From Planctomycetota bacterium (lineage in GTDB: Bacteria; Planctomycetota; UBA1135; JACQFD01), in NCBI GenBank assembly GCA_016200225.1, contig JACQFD010000022.1, forward strand, positions 62,001-126,000: a stretch of 64,000 bases of DNA. The letters are read 5' to 3'. The translations under genes were made by a program, and so were the position numbers. Under the pieces are notes generated by a model. It saw nothing but the letters and a program-made list of their open reading frames with translations, was not told where the DNA came from and made no database searches. Positions 26,919 to 35,708 of this stretch are shown here, piece by piece. Position 1 is the first letter of the stretch. The number at the start of each line of letters is the position of its first letter.

Positions 26919-28277
26919 TTATGCTCCGGCGCGAGCCGCGCGCGGGATATCCGCCGGTGCCATCTCGAAAAATGACTGATGCAGCGCGCGCACGGCCGCG
27001 GAGGCTTGCGATTCTTCGACTAATAATGAAAGACTCGAACGCAGCGCGGATTGTGTAATCAACTGCGGCGCGATTCCGGCTTGGTGCAGTGTTAAGAGCG
27101 CTTTGGATACAACTTCGGGATGCGAACGCATTCCGCGGCCCACGATGGAAACTGTTGCTTTGCCGCGTTCGACTTCGAGGTCGGCGATTTCCTTGAGCGC
27201 GCGTTCGATGCTCTCGAGATCGGAGTGTGCGTCCGTCGTTAATGTTACAGAAACTTCGGATGTCGCAATGTGATCGATAACGATTTCGCGTTTGCCGAAT
27301 TCATCGAATAAACGAGCCATGAACCCGCTCTGTCCGAGCATCCGCGTCGATATAACATTTAACATCGCGACGCCGCGGCGGCTCGTAATTGATGTTACGG
27401 GAAGCGCATCGCCCGGCACGCGCTGTTCGATGAGCGTCCCCGGCGAAACCGGTTTTTTTGTATTTAACACGCGGACGGGAATTTTCTTGGCAACCGCCGG
27501 TTGAATCGTCGCCGGATGCAACACTTTTCCGCCGTAATAGGCGAGTTCGCCCGCTTCTTCATACGTCATTTCGGGAATACTCTGCGCGAGCGGCACGACG
27601 CGCGGATCGGCGGTCATCACGCCGTCGACGTCGGTCCAGATTTGTATTTCCTCGACGTTGAGCGCGTTGCCAAAAATCGCACCCGAGTAATCGCTGCCGT
27701 TGCGGCCGAGAGTTGTAATATGACCGTTCAAGTCTTTACCGATATATCCCGTGATCACGGGCACACCCGGAATGTTGCGCAGCGTTTCATAAATTTTCTT
27801 TTCGGCTTCGGGCAACGGCCGCGCGCGCCCGTAGTTCGAATCTGTAATGAGTCCCGCGTCGAAGGCGTCGATCGCGACAGCCGGAATTCCAACGCTACAG
27901 AAATGCGCGGCAACCGTGCGCACGCTCAATCGCTCGCCGAAGGAATGCACCATGTCGCGGGTGCGCGCCGAGAGTTCGCGCACGAGTTCGATGCCTTTGA
28001 GCAATGTTTCAATTTCGTGCAGCAGCGGCGCGAGAAGCGATGGGTCGAGGCCGAGATCGTGCAACAATTTGGCGTGGCGTTCGGCAAGTGGCGCGGCGTC
28101 GGCATGCCCGAGAACGGCGTCGCGTCCGATTTGATCGAGCTGGTCGGTCACCCCCGCATGCGCGGAAACGATAACAACAGGTTTGCGCGCAAGTCGTTCG
28201 CGCACAATGCGCGCGACTTCGCGAATGTGTTCGGCGTCGGCGACAGAAGTGCCGCCAAATTTCATCACGATGGTCAT
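26919..28277 (-). CDS. lysC: aspartate kinase, monofunctional
   Basis: Phosphorylates aspartate as the first step to lysine, threonine and methionine. 452 residues, the monofunctional type. N-terminal [17 protein letters not shown] binds substrate and [19 protein letters not shown] forms the kinase core; [19 protein letters not shown] is conserved. Two ACT-like modules follow (about residues 300-440) with [20 protein letters not shown] and [14 protein letters not shown], the usual site for feedback by lysine or threonine. It lies divergent from a LeuA-like synthase gene with a 44-base spacer, so one short shared promoter region serves two amino acid genes. Confidence 0.95.
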   Translation of the reverse strand: MTIVMKFGGTSVADAEHIREVARIVRERLARKPVVIVSAHAGVTDQLDQIGRDAVLGHADAAPLAERHAKLLHDLGLDPSLLAPLLHEIETLLKGIELVRELSARTRDMVHSFGERLSVRTVAAHFCSVGIPAVAIDAFDAGLITDSNYGRARPLPEAEKKIYETLRNIPGVPVITGYIGKDLNGHITTLGRNGSDYSGAIFGNALNVEEIQIWTDVDGVMTADPRVVPLAQSIPEMTYEEAGELAYYGGKVLHPATIQPAVAKKIPVRVLNTKKPVSPGTLIEQRVPGDALPVTSITSRRGVAMLNVISTRMLGQSGFMARLFDEFGKREIVIDHIATSEVSVTLTTDAHSDLESIERALKEIADLEVERGKATVSIVGRGMRSHPEVVSKALLTLHQAGIAPQLITQSALRSSLSLLVEESQASAAVRALHQSFFEMAPADIPRAARAGA

Positions 28278-28321
28278 TATGGTTTAATACTTTACACTTC
28301 GCCCACGAGCGTACACAAACG

Positions 28322-29551
28322 ATGACCGAGAACGGCCGTCACGACAATCTGATCTACGACTGGAATTTAGTTAACACGACGGCCGTGCCGCGGCCGCGCG
28401 AGGTGATGCTCGACGACGAGACGCTTCGCGACGGTTTGCAGTCTCCATCCGCGCACGACCCGGATCTCGATACAAAGATCGATCTCGTCCGCCGCATGGC
28501 GCAGCTCGGCATCAATACCGTGGATGTCGGCCTTCCCGGCGCGGGCGTCCGCGCGCGCGAACATATCACCGCAATTGTTAAAACCATTCGCGACGAGAAA
28601 CTTCCGATCGCCGCGAACGTCGCATGCCGAACCGTCGTCACGGACATCGAGCCCGCCGCGGAATTATCGCAAAAACTCGGCTTTCCGATCGAGGTCTGCA
28701 CGTTCATCGGTTCGTCGCCGATTCGACAATTCGCGGAGGGCTGGGAACTCTCCGATATGTTAAAAAACGTCCGCGCGGCGGTGTCTTTTTGTAAAAAGAA
28801 CAATTTGCCGAACATGTTCGTCACGGAGGACACGACGCGGGCCAATCCCGAAACGCTGCGCGCACTTTATTCGACCGCCATCGAGGGCGGCGCGTCGCGG
28901 ATCTGCGTCTGCGACACCTGCGGCCACGTCACGCCCGACGGCGTCCGCGCTTTGTTAAATTATATAAAACAACTCGTGCGCGAATCGGGAAAGGAGGTCG
29001 GCATCGACTGGCACGGCCACCGCGACCGCGGCCTCGGATTGGTTAATTGTATTGCCGCCATCGAATCGGGCGCGTCGCGCATTCACGGCGCCGCGCTCGG
29101 CGTCGGCGAACGGGCGGGCAACGCCGAAATGGATCTTTTGTTAGTAAACCTGAAACTGCTCGGCTGGATCGATCGCGATTTGCGGCCGCTCCGCGGTTAC
29201 GTCGAAGCCGCGTCGCGCGCGTTGCAGTGTCCGATTGCTCATAATTATCCGGTTTTCGGAAGCGACGCCTTCGAAACGGGAACGGGAGTACACGCGGCGG
29301 CCGTCGTCAAGGCGTTCCGTCGAAACGATCTTTGGCTTGCGAATCGCGTGTACAGCGGCGTCCCGGCCGACGATTTTGGATTGCAACAAAAAATCGGGCT
29401 CGGCCCAATGAGCGGCAAGAGCAACGCCATTTGGGTGTTGGAACAGATGGGCCTCGAGCCGACCGACGATCGCGTGAAGCGCCTCCTCGATCGCGCGAAG
29501 AACTCGCCGCGATTATTAACGGAAGAGGAAATCGCCGCCGCTCTCAAGTGA
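28322..29551 (+). CDS. LeuA-like alpha-isopropylmalate/homocitrate synthase family enzyme
   Basis: 409-residue TIM-barrel acyltransferase of the HMGL family that condenses acetyl-CoA with a 2-oxoacid. Seen: DDETLRDGLQSPS (the RDG catalytic Asp/metal loop), DVGLPGAGVRAREHI, EDTTRANPETLRALY, VCDTCGHVTPDGVR, the metal-binding HGHRDRGLGLVN, and GVGERAGNAEMDLLLVN. The C-terminal LeuA allosteric domain (about 130 residues) is missing, so leucine feedback in the usual way is not expected. RDGLQ is more like HMG-CoA lyase and some citramalate-type enzymes than the RDGEQ of LeuA. Substrate is therefore open between isopropylmalate, citramalate and homocitrate synthase. Confidence 0.8.
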   Translation: MTENGRHDNLIYDWNLVNTTAVPRPREVMLDDETLRDGLQSPSAHDPDLDTKIDLVRRMAQLGINTVDVGLPGAGVRAREHITAIVKTIRDEKLPIAANVACRTVVTDIEPAAELSQKLGFPIEVCTFIGSSPIRQFAEGWELSDMLKNVRAAVSFCKKNNLPNMFVTEDTTRANPETLRALYSTAIEGGASRICVCDTCGHVTPDGVRALLNYIKQLVRESGKEVGIDWHGHRDRGLGLVNCIAAIESGASRIHGAALGVGERAGNAEMDLLLVNLKLLGWIDRDLRPLRGYVEAASRALQCPIAHNYPVFGSDAFETGTGVHAAAVVKAFRRNDLWLANRVYSGVPADDFGLQQKIGLGPMSGKSNAIWVLEQMGLEPTDDRVKRLLDRAKNSPRLLTEEEIAAALK

Positions 29552-29559
29552 GCGGGACG

Positions 29560-29970
29560 TTATTTAATTAGCTTCGGCAGCGGAGCCGGCTGCGGTTTTT
29601 TTGTATCAACGCCATTGGTCGACGCCGCGGGTTGAAGCGATTGACTCGGCCGCGCAGGGTGGCCGCCCATGCGGTTCGAAAACTCGCAGTCCCAGCATTT
29701 ATGATACATTTCGCGCTGACGCGATTGGCATTCGCAGGTCGAAATGCGATGCGAGATCAGGACGGGCGCCGGCGAAATACGCGTCGGACACGTGCGTTCC
29801 GTCGGATTGACTACATTTTCGGGCGGCTTCGGCGGAGCGATGGCCCGTTTTGTATGATTCGTGCCGTTCCGGTGAACGGCGGCCCCCACACTTGCATCTG
29901 TATCGATCCTTCGAGTGTCGGAGGGGCGATTTGCAACTTTTGTTTCGGATGCGGGACCTTTGCGGATCAT
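29560..29970 (-). CDS. small Pro/Cys-rich protein of unknown function
   Basis: A 136-residue reading frame in an otherwise gene-poor 580-base gap. It has a Pro/Lys-rich half (IAPPKPPENVV, KKPQPAPLPKLIK at the C-terminus) and a Cys block CECQSRQREMYHKCWDCEF, resembling a small metal-binding knot. Synonymous codon choice (for example GAT ACA AAA AAA for DTKK) resembles neighbouring genes, which favours a real gene over chance. No signal peptide is evident, the start is uncertain and no family is recognised. From about 29971 to 30132 nothing further is visible. Confidence 0.4.
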   Translation of the reverse strand: MIRKGPASETKVANRPSDTRRIDTDASVGAAVHRNGTNHTKRAIAPPKPPENVVNPTERTCPTRISPAPVLISHRISTCECQSRQREMYHKCWDCEFSNRMGGHPARPSQSLQPAASTNGVDTKKPQPAPLPKLIK

Positions 29971-30132
29971 TCGCGAATCCTCAATGGGGTGGAACGAGTC
30001 GGAACTTCGTGCATTACGGCCGTGCGTAGTCAGCCGTGGGTGCTTGAGTGTTGCGAATTCAGGGTGTTGAACGGCCGCTGCATGAAGGTACCGGTTCCCC
30101 GACGAATTTCTTCCTCCCTTTTTTCTGTGATT

Positions 30133-30954
30133 TCACGCGCCGTGACGGCGAAGGAACTCGATCGCGGCCCGCGCGCATGCGGGAGCGCGGTGGCTGTCGC
30201 GCGAGAGCTCGCACTCAAGCAGTCGGCGATAATTATATTTACGAAAAAGCCCGAGAATCGCGCTGAAGTCGAGTTCGCCCTCGCCAAACATCCGATGCTC
30301 GTGGCGGCGGCCTGCGATGTCCTCGATCTGCGTCACGAAAATCTCGTCGAGATGGTTTTGTAGTATCGGCTCCAAAGATTCGCCCGTCACGTCGAGATGG
30401 CCGACGTCAAGTCCGAGCCCGAACTGCCGGTGATTCAGTTGTTTGCGAATTGTTTGATACTGATCGAATCGTTCGATCCACATCCCGGGTTCGGGCTCGA
30501 ATGCTAACAAAATCCCCGATGTCTCGGCTTTCTTACAAATCCGCGCGCAGCCCTCGAGAAGGCGATTCTCGTTTTCCGACGGTGCCGCGCCGGCCGGCGC
30601 CGAGCCTGACCAAAAGGACACGGCGGTCGCACCGAGTTCCGACGCTACGTCGATTGCGCGCTCTAGAAATCGAATTCTTAACATTCGCTCGTCGGCTTCT
30701 TTCGAGAGAAGGGTCGGTTCGTGTTTTCGACGTGGATCGAGCAGGTACCGCGCGCCAGTTTGAATGACGATCTCGAGGCCGGAAAGTCGACGGCGCCATT
30801 CCGCGATCTCCGTGGCGCCCGTACGAAACGGATCGAGGTGGTGAACGTCGAGCGTCAGGCCAATGCCCTCGTAGCCGAGCTCGCGTAGGATCTCGATCGC
30901 GTCTTCGAGGCGGTGGTGCGCGAAACCATTTGTGTTGTAGGAGAGACGAAGCAC
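30133..30954 (-). CDS. TIM-barrel sugar phosphate isomerase/epimerase-like protein
   Basis: 273 residues from the GTG at 30954; longer upstream frames run into the divergent peroxiredoxin gene. The fold is AP_endonuc_2/xylose-isomerase-like: the N-terminus LRLSYNTNGFAHHRLEDAIE carries the barrel start, GLTLDVHHLDP is beta-strand 2, GATAVSFWSGSAP and LLAFEPEPGMW supply metal-site residues, GLGLDVGHLDVTGE holds the H-x-D pair, and EDIAGRRHEHRMFGEGELD completes the metal site. Such enzymes interconvert keto and aldo sugars or act on cyclitols; the substrate is unknown. Divergent from the peroxiredoxin gene, 114 bases apart. Confidence 0.8.
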   Translation of the reverse strand: MLRLSYNTNGFAHHRLEDAIEILRELGYEGIGLTLDVHHLDPFRTGATEIAEWRRRLSGLEIVIQTGARYLLDPRRKHEPTLLSKEADERMLRIRFLERAIDVASELGATAVSFWSGSAPAGAAPSENENRLLEGCARICKKAETSGILLAFEPEPGMWIERFDQYQTIRKQLNHRQFGLGLDVGHLDVTGESLEPILQNHLDEIFVTQIEDIAGRRHEHRMFGEGELDFSAILGLFRKYNYRRLLECELSRDSHRAPACARAAIEFLRRHGA

Positions 30955-31068
30955 GGCGACATGCTGCGCTTGCGCGGTGAAAACGTCGAGCCGCGCGGGA
31001 ACAGAAAACGCGCGCGTCTTACAATGGTGGGTTCCCATTTCCCTTTGAACAAACTCTGAGGTAACCCC

Positions 31069-31557
31069 ATGTCCGTAAACGTCGGCGCCGCCGCCCCCGA
31101 TTTTAAATTGAAAGGCTTCGCCAGTCCCGAAGCCGCGCAGATGGAGGAGTTTTCGCTCTCTAAATATAAAGGAGAAAGAAATGTAGTCTTGTTGTTCTTT
31201 CCTCTCGTGTACACGCCGGTCTGCACGACCGAAATGTGTTCGATTCGCGACACGATTTCTAAATATAACGATCTCCGCGCGCAGATTCTCGGTGTCTCCG
31301 TCGACAATCCTTTCGCGCAAAAGGCGTGGGCCAAGGAAAATAAATTAAATTTTCCGCTGATTTCCGATTTCAATAAGGATATGTCGCGCGCGTACGGCGC
31401 CATGTACGAAGAATTGATCGGATTCAAGGGCGTTTCGAAGCGCTCCGCGTTTGTAATTGATAAGAAAGGCGTCGTTCAATTCGCATGGGTCAGCGACGAC
31501 GCGAAACAACTTCCCGATTTCAACGCGATTCAGGCGTGTCTCGCGAAGTGTTCGTAA
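31069..31557 (+). CDS. peroxiredoxin (AhpC/TSA family)
   Basis: Thiol peroxidase that reduces hydrogen peroxide and organic hydroperoxides. 162 residues. The peroxidatic Cys lies in FPLVYTPVCTTEMCSIRD, the P-x3-T-x2-C motif, with a second Cys five residues on; this spacing resembles BCP/PrxQ-type enzymes, in which the second Cys can resolve the disulfide. AFVIDKKGVVQFAWVSDD is also typical. GAGGTAA lies nine bases before the ATG. A strong terminator follows at 31592. In a bacterium with bacillithiol genes it could be recycled by thioredoxin (39.0 kb) or bacilliredoxin; which one is not shown. Confidence 0.92.
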   Translation: MSVNVGAAAPDFKLKGFASPEAAQMEEFSLSKYKGERNVVLLFFPLVYTPVCTTEMCSIRDTISKYNDLRAQILGVSVDNPFAQKAWAKENKLNFPLISDFNKDMSRAYGAMYEELIGFKGVSKRSAFVIDKKGVVQFAWVSDDAKQLPDFNAIQACLAKCS

Positions 31558-31591
31558 TTCGCGGATAATTAATTTCCTGCGAATGTTACAA

Positions 31592-31622
31592 ATGGCCGGG
31601 CGTGCGCCCGGCCATTTTTTTT
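31592..31622 (+). terminator. intrinsic terminator after the peroxiredoxin gene
   Basis: Perfect 10-bp stem (ATGGCCGGGC/GCCCGGCCAT) with a four-base loop, followed by eight T residues (31615-31622). It sits 34 bases after the stop and ahead of the FG-GAP gene. Confidence 0.95.
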
Positions 31623-31658
31623 GTTGCGCTGAATCGCATGTGGACGTAACAAAAGAGC

Positions 31659-33215
31659 ATGCGCAGAGACACCCTTGCCGTACTTTCCCTCGCCATGTTC
31701 GCGGTTGGCGCGAACGCGCAGAGTTTTCAACTCTCAACCGTCGCCGGCCTGCCCGGAACTTCCTACGGCCTCGCGACCGGGGACATTAATCACGACGGCG
31801 GGCCGGATGCCGTCGTCAGTATTCTTGTTCTCGGCTCTTCCTCGATCGGCGGTTATCAGGTTTACAAGAAATCCCCGACAGGATTCTCACATTCACCCAC
31901 ATTTTCGCTGCCGTCGTTTGTTCAAGGGGTGGCGCTCGGCGATTTAACAAAAGACGGGGAACAGGATGCCATCTTTGCCATGTCCCTGAGCGGCGCTCCG
32001 ACGATTTCGACAAGAGTTAACAATGGCCTGGGAGGTTTTGCCGCTTCCGGCACGAATCTTACTCTTGGAACGTTTATGAGTTCGGTGGCGACGGCCGATT
32101 TTGACCTCGACGGCAACCTTGACGTCGCGGGCGCGTCCTACGATGATGGTAATGTTTATGTTCTATTCGGGAACGGAACCGGCGGATTTGGCTCAACGAC
32201 GACAATTCCATTCGGCCCTTTCGCAAGTCCGCTCAGCATCAACGCCGCCGATCTCGACGGCGACGGGTTTATAGATATTACCGTGGCCGCCGGCAGTGTT
32301 TCAGGCGGAATTCAAGTTATTAAAAATAACGGCGCGGCATCGTTTACGATCATGACGGCGCCCATGCCGTCGTTCAGCACAAACAGACTCACCGTTTGCG
32401 ATGTCGATCGCGACGGTTTGATCGATATATTGTCGACGAATAATAATTATAACTCCACGGGACCGAGCTTGGTGGTATATAAAAATGGCGGATCGTTTAG
32501 TTTCCCCTCAATAAACGCGTATCCGTACCTTGGTATCAATTCGGCGCTCACGACGTGCGATTTCAACGGCGACGGATTGCCCGATGTCATCACATGTCCT
32601 CCGGAAACCGGGTCGATCATGTACTTTTTTCCGGGGCTGCCGGGAGGCGCGTTCGGCACGCCAAGTTCGATGACATCGTGCTGCGGTCGCGTGATTCCCG
32701 CCGTCGCGGATATTGATAATGATGGCGACGCCGATATTTTATTCGTAAACGGTTCCGGTCTCTTTTTATTAACAAATACGCAGCCGCCAAAGTCTGGCAC
32801 ATCCCTTTTTGGAACGGGAACCGAAGGGTGCTCGGGCAACCTGGGACTTTCCGTGAACATGCCGCCAAAAGTAAATACTCCGAATTTTGGCGTCGTATGC
32901 ACGAACGCGCCGAAGTTTACCAATGGCGTCGGCATTTTCGGCGACGCCGCGTCCTTCGCCGGATACGATCCGTTCGGAATCCACGCGTTGATTTACATTG
33001 ATTATACCGCGTCTTCGGCCATCGGCACATTTTACATAACTCCCGACGGCCGCGGCTCCGCGTTCGGCAACATCCGCATTCCCAACGATCCGACGCTGGC
33101 GAACGCGGTATTTTATGTTCAGGCACTCTTTACAGAACCAACGTTTGACAATTGCACGGCGGCGACCGGCGACGTCGTGACATCGAAGGGAATGATTCTT
33201 ACAATTGCGCCTTGA
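31659..33215 (+). CDS. exported FG-GAP/VCBS-repeat protein with C-terminal Cys domain
   Basis: 518 residues with a signal peptide (cleavage near GANAQ, residues 19-21). Several FG-GAP/VCBS repeats with calcium-binding loops are seen: TADFDLDGNLDVAGA, NAADLDGDGFIDITVA, VCDVDRDGLIDILS, TCDFNGDGLPDVITC and VADIDNDGDADILFV, probably a seven-bladed beta-propeller. After about residue 385 comes a small domain with GTGTEGCSG and VCTNAPKFTNG, of a type common in planctomycete surface proteins (recollection, not searched). Likely a cell-surface or secreted protein. It converges with the frameshifted gene, 25 bases apart. Confidence 0.85.
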   Translation: MRRDTLAVLSLAMFAVGANAQSFQLSTVAGLPGTSYGLATGDINHDGGPDAVVSILVLGSSSIGGYQVYKKSPTGFSHSPTFSLPSFVQGVALGDLTKDGEQDAIFAMSLSGAPTISTRVNNGLGGFAASGTNLTLGTFMSSVATADFDLDGNLDVAGASYDDGNVYVLFGNGTGGFGSTTTIPFGPFASPLSINAADLDGDGFIDITVAAGSVSGGIQVIKNNGAASFTIMTAPMPSFSTNRLTVCDVDRDGLIDILSTNNNYNSTGPSLVVYKNGGSFSFPSINAYPYLGINSALTTCDFNGDGLPDVITCPPETGSIMYFFPGLPGGAFGTPSSMTSCCGRVIPAVADIDNDGDADILFVNGSGLFLLTNTQPPKSGTSLFGTGTEGCSGNLGLSVNMPPKVNTPNFGVVCTNAPKFTNGVGIFGDAASFAGYDPFGIHALIYIDYTASSAIGTFYITPDGRGSAFGNIRIPNDPTLANAVFYVQALFTEPTFDNCTAATGDVVTSKGMILTIAP

Positions 33216-33240
33216 GCGGAAACTCCGCACGGCTTGACGC

Positions 33241-34485
33241 CTATCGATCTTCAACGCTTATCTTAATAACAGACGGATCGGGTCCGTCGACGGACCAGGT
33301 GAATTCCACCTGTTGTTCGGCGCCCATTCCAAATTGCTTATCTTTTGCGTAGTGCAAGAAAAGGTGTTCGCCGTCGGCGCGCGTGAGCTTGATTTCTCCT
33401 TTCGCATTCGTGGTCGTGCCCGTTACAAATCCCTCGGCGGATCTTATCCAAACGGGAGTCTCGGCGAGTGGTTCGCCGGATTTTTTATTAACTAGATGAA
33501 CCACGCCTTCGAAAAGGTTTATTTTAATATTCAACTCTTTGACGCCAGCTACAGGAATCTCCAAACCATCGGGATATTCGTAACTCCACGATCCCTTCAT
33601 ATCGGATATATATAATGTACTCAATCGCGGGAGGACGGGACCAAGAAAAATTCCGCCGCTCGAATCGAGCAGCCCGCCGGCACCCTCCCCCCATCCGCGA
33701 ATGCCTCCGGCCGCGGATTTTTGGACGAGGCGCGCGCGTAATCCCGACGCGGGTTTTCCGTCGATGGTTGCCGCGAGTCTTAGAAATCCCGGAAATTTGC
33801 TCTTTACAGTAAATTCAACGTTATTCGCGCCATCTTTTGTAAAATCAACCTCGCCCAATCTGATTTCACCCGCGTCCATTCCTTTGCTACCGCCGCCGAA
33901 GCTGTTGGGCACCATGGTCGTCGGAAGGATAAGAAATACTACAAATCGGTCGGGCTTGATCGATTCGAATCGGAATCGACCAGTTTTGTCAATTTCGGCT
34001 TCCATTTCAATTCTGGGCCATGACGCGCTGCTCTTTTGCAGTTCGCTCCAGCGTTCGATTCCGATTTTCAAGCGATCGAATTTGCCTCCCGGCGGCGCGA
34101 TAATCTTGCCTTCGAACGAGGAGTCTTTAGGTAACATGATTTTTAAGTCGAGATTCGAGCGTTTCTCCAAACTTACAATTTTTTCCTCCGCCGAGACCAT
34201 TTTATTTACGATCGCTCGAACCGAATAGACGCCGAACGGAAGGTTCTTAAATTCAAATTTGCCGTCCTTGGCCGTCCGTGTCGATCTTCCGGCGTTCTGC
34301 TTCAGATTGTTTATAAAATCTTCCGATCGGATTTCATACTCGCGCATTTCCATCAATTCATATTTGGGAGCAATTTCGACTTCGATGTCGGCGGCCGGAG
34401 TTGAATGATCCGAATTCATTACAATTCCGGACAGCTCCAACCCTCGACGCAATTCAATTGTAATGTTTTGGCGCGCCTTTTCGGA
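33241..34485 (-). CDS. C-terminal part of a frameshifted carboxypeptidase-regulatory-like repeat protein
   Basis: About 414 residues that continue the protein encoded from 35663, in a frame shifted by one base. Beta-sandwich Ig-like/carboxypeptidase-regulatory domains are seen: IELRRGLELSGIVMNSD, ARTAKDGKFEFKNLPFGVYSV (T..DGKF.F..L..G.Y.V), DKTGRFRFESIKPDRF and TTNAKGEIKLTRADGE. Such domains act in surface proteins or as part of transport systems. The protein alone has no natural start: its first conserved residues (SEKARQNITIEL) follow the shift, and ATG codons further up (34602) give no similarity. Together with the upstream part it would be about 807 residues. See the upstream entry for the shift site. 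Confidence 0.7.
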   Translation of the reverse strand, partial: SEKARQNITIELRRGLELSGIVMNSDHSTPAADIEVEIAPKYELMEMREYEIRSEDFINNLKQNAGRSTRTAKDGKFEFKNLPFGVYSVRAIVNKMVSAEEKIVSLEKRSNLDLKIMLPKDSSFEGKIIAPPGGKFDRLKIGIERWSELQKSSASWPRIEMEAEIDKTGRFRFESIKPDRFVVFLILPTTMVPNSFGGGSKGMDAGEIRLGEVDFTKDGANNVEFTVKSKFPGFLRLAATIDGKPASGLRARLVQKSAAGGIRGWGEGAGGLLDSSGGIFLGPVLPRLSTLYISDMKGSWSYEYPDGLEIPVAGVKELNIKINLFEGVVHLVNKKSGEPLAETPVWIRSAEGFVTGTTTNAKGEIKLTRADGEHLFLHYAKDKQFGMGAEQQVEFTWSVDGPDPSVIKISVEDR

Positions 34486-35663
34486 AACACTTTGACCAAT
34501 ACCGCCGCGGAGGCGAAATCGGTCGCGTCGACGAGCAACGTGTAGTCGCCTTCGACAAATCCTCCGTAATTCCCGCCCTCGGGTATCGCTTGCGAAGGCC
34601 ATCGAATGTTAAATTGTTGATAATGTGAAATTCCTCCGTAATAAACCGCGTGTAAATAATAATCCACAATTGGTGCGCGCGTCTCGGCGTCGACGACTGC
34701 CAATTGAATTGCCGCCGGGCCCCAGAGCCACGCATCGAAATGCTGTCCCGGTGTAGCGTCGTTGGCATCCCAATTCAACAGTCCGGGCGAGCGAATTTGA
34801 ATGTGATGTTTTCCAGGAGGGACGTCGTCAAATGCATAACTTTGGCTTCCAAATCGGCGACCCGTGATTGTGCCGGAGGGTAGTCCTAACAGTTCAACCT
34901 TGGTCTCCTCGTTAAAGAACGGCGACGTGCGGCTGAATACAGTGACTACAATTCGTTTAGACGGATCGGGCCCTTCATAATTAATCGTCGCTTTGGTGGT
35001 CTCCCCCGGATTCACATCCACGCTCGGGCCCTCGATCCAGCCCACGAGATTCGAATGCGCCTTCAGATGCAGCGAAGTTGACGGAAGATCATTATTAAAA
35101 TGAATCCGTCCGGAAACCGGGTCCGAGGATGCGGATGCGATGGAGTACTCCGCCCATTCCCAGCTTGGCGGATTTACGCAATTCAGTTGCACATTCCATT
35201 CCCCGGTTACGACTTTTCCGGTCTTGTCGACAACTGTAACGTCGAGGCCTCCGGCCTTGATTAGCGTAATTACACCAAAATCTGTCCGTTGATTGTTGTC
35301 GGATGGCCGATCGGCAATCCAATAATGTTGAATTCGCGCAAATCCATTCGATCTGATTTCGACAACACAAAAATTCGCCGTGCCGGTATCGAATGGTATT
35401 GCAAATGATCCGTTCACGTCCGTCGATACGACGGTCTTGACCTCCTTCGAATCACCTTGCGTCGCGCGAGCGCGATCCGAGCGATCAGGAACCGTTAATG
35501 TTACTGTCGCGCCCGATGCAGGTTTTCCGTCGGGATACAATAAACGTCCCTTGAATTGTATCGAAGCTCCGACCCGGACCTCGGGCGATGAAGCTTGCAA
35601 AGCAAATGCAGCTGACGCCGCCAGCAAGAACGTTACGATTATTAGCATCAAGAGAGTCTTCAT
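34419..35663 (-). CDS. N-terminal part of a frameshifted exported repeat protein
   Basis: 414 residues as read. A signal peptide is visible (MKTLLMLIIVTFLLAASAAFA). A Pro/Gly-containing carboxypeptidase-regulatory-like domain follows: KGRLLYPDGKPASGATVTLT and VVSTDVNGSFAIPFDTGTAN. After residue 392 (VKV, at 34488) the reading changes to a Lys/Arg-rich tail ending at 34419, while the sensible continuation SEKARQNIT is found in another frame from 34485. A single extra T at the TTT of 34485-34487 would join both halves into one protein of about 807 residues. It is either a true mutation or a homopolymer sequencing error. Function unknown; probably surface-located. Confidence 0.75.
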   Translation of the reverse strand: MKTLLMLIIVTFLLAASAAFALQASSPEVRVGASIQFKGRLLYPDGKPASGATVTLTVPDRSDRARATQGDSKEVKTVVSTDVNGSFAIPFDTGTANFCVVEIRSNGFARIQHYWIADRPSDNNQRTDFGVITLIKAGGLDVTVVDKTGKVVTGEWNVQLNCVNPPSWEWAEYSIASASSDPVSGRIHFNNDLPSTSLHLKAHSNLVGWIEGPSVDVNPGETTKATINYEGPDPSKRIVVTVFSRTSPFFNEETKVELLGLPSGTITGRRFGSQSYAFDDVPPGKHHIQIRSPGLLNWDANDATPGQHFDAWLWGPAAIQLAVVDAETRAPIVDYYLHAVYYGGISHYQQFNIRWPSQAIPEGGNYGGFVEGDYTLLVDATDFASAAVLVKVFPKRRAKTLQLNCVEGWSCPEL

Positions 35664-35708
35664 GTTTAATAATTAATTGCCCGACCACCTGCGGATTTAC
35701 ATATTCTT

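Noticed and set aside
29632..30363. 243-codon plus-strand open frame
   Set aside because: It overlaps the end of the TIM-barrel gene and its product lacks any fold-like pattern; the minus-strand Pro/Cys-rich frame in the same place has gene-like codon use.
30955..31320. N-terminal extension of the TIM-barrel protein upstream of 30954
   Set aside because: It overlaps the divergent peroxiredoxin gene, and the extra residues are not barrel-like; the conserved N-terminus begins at the GTG.
34480..34495. Programmed -1 ribosomal frameshift
   Set aside because: The bases at the junction (GTG TTT CCG AAA AGG) do not form a slippery heptamer and no stem-loop was seen downstream; a simple indel is simpler.
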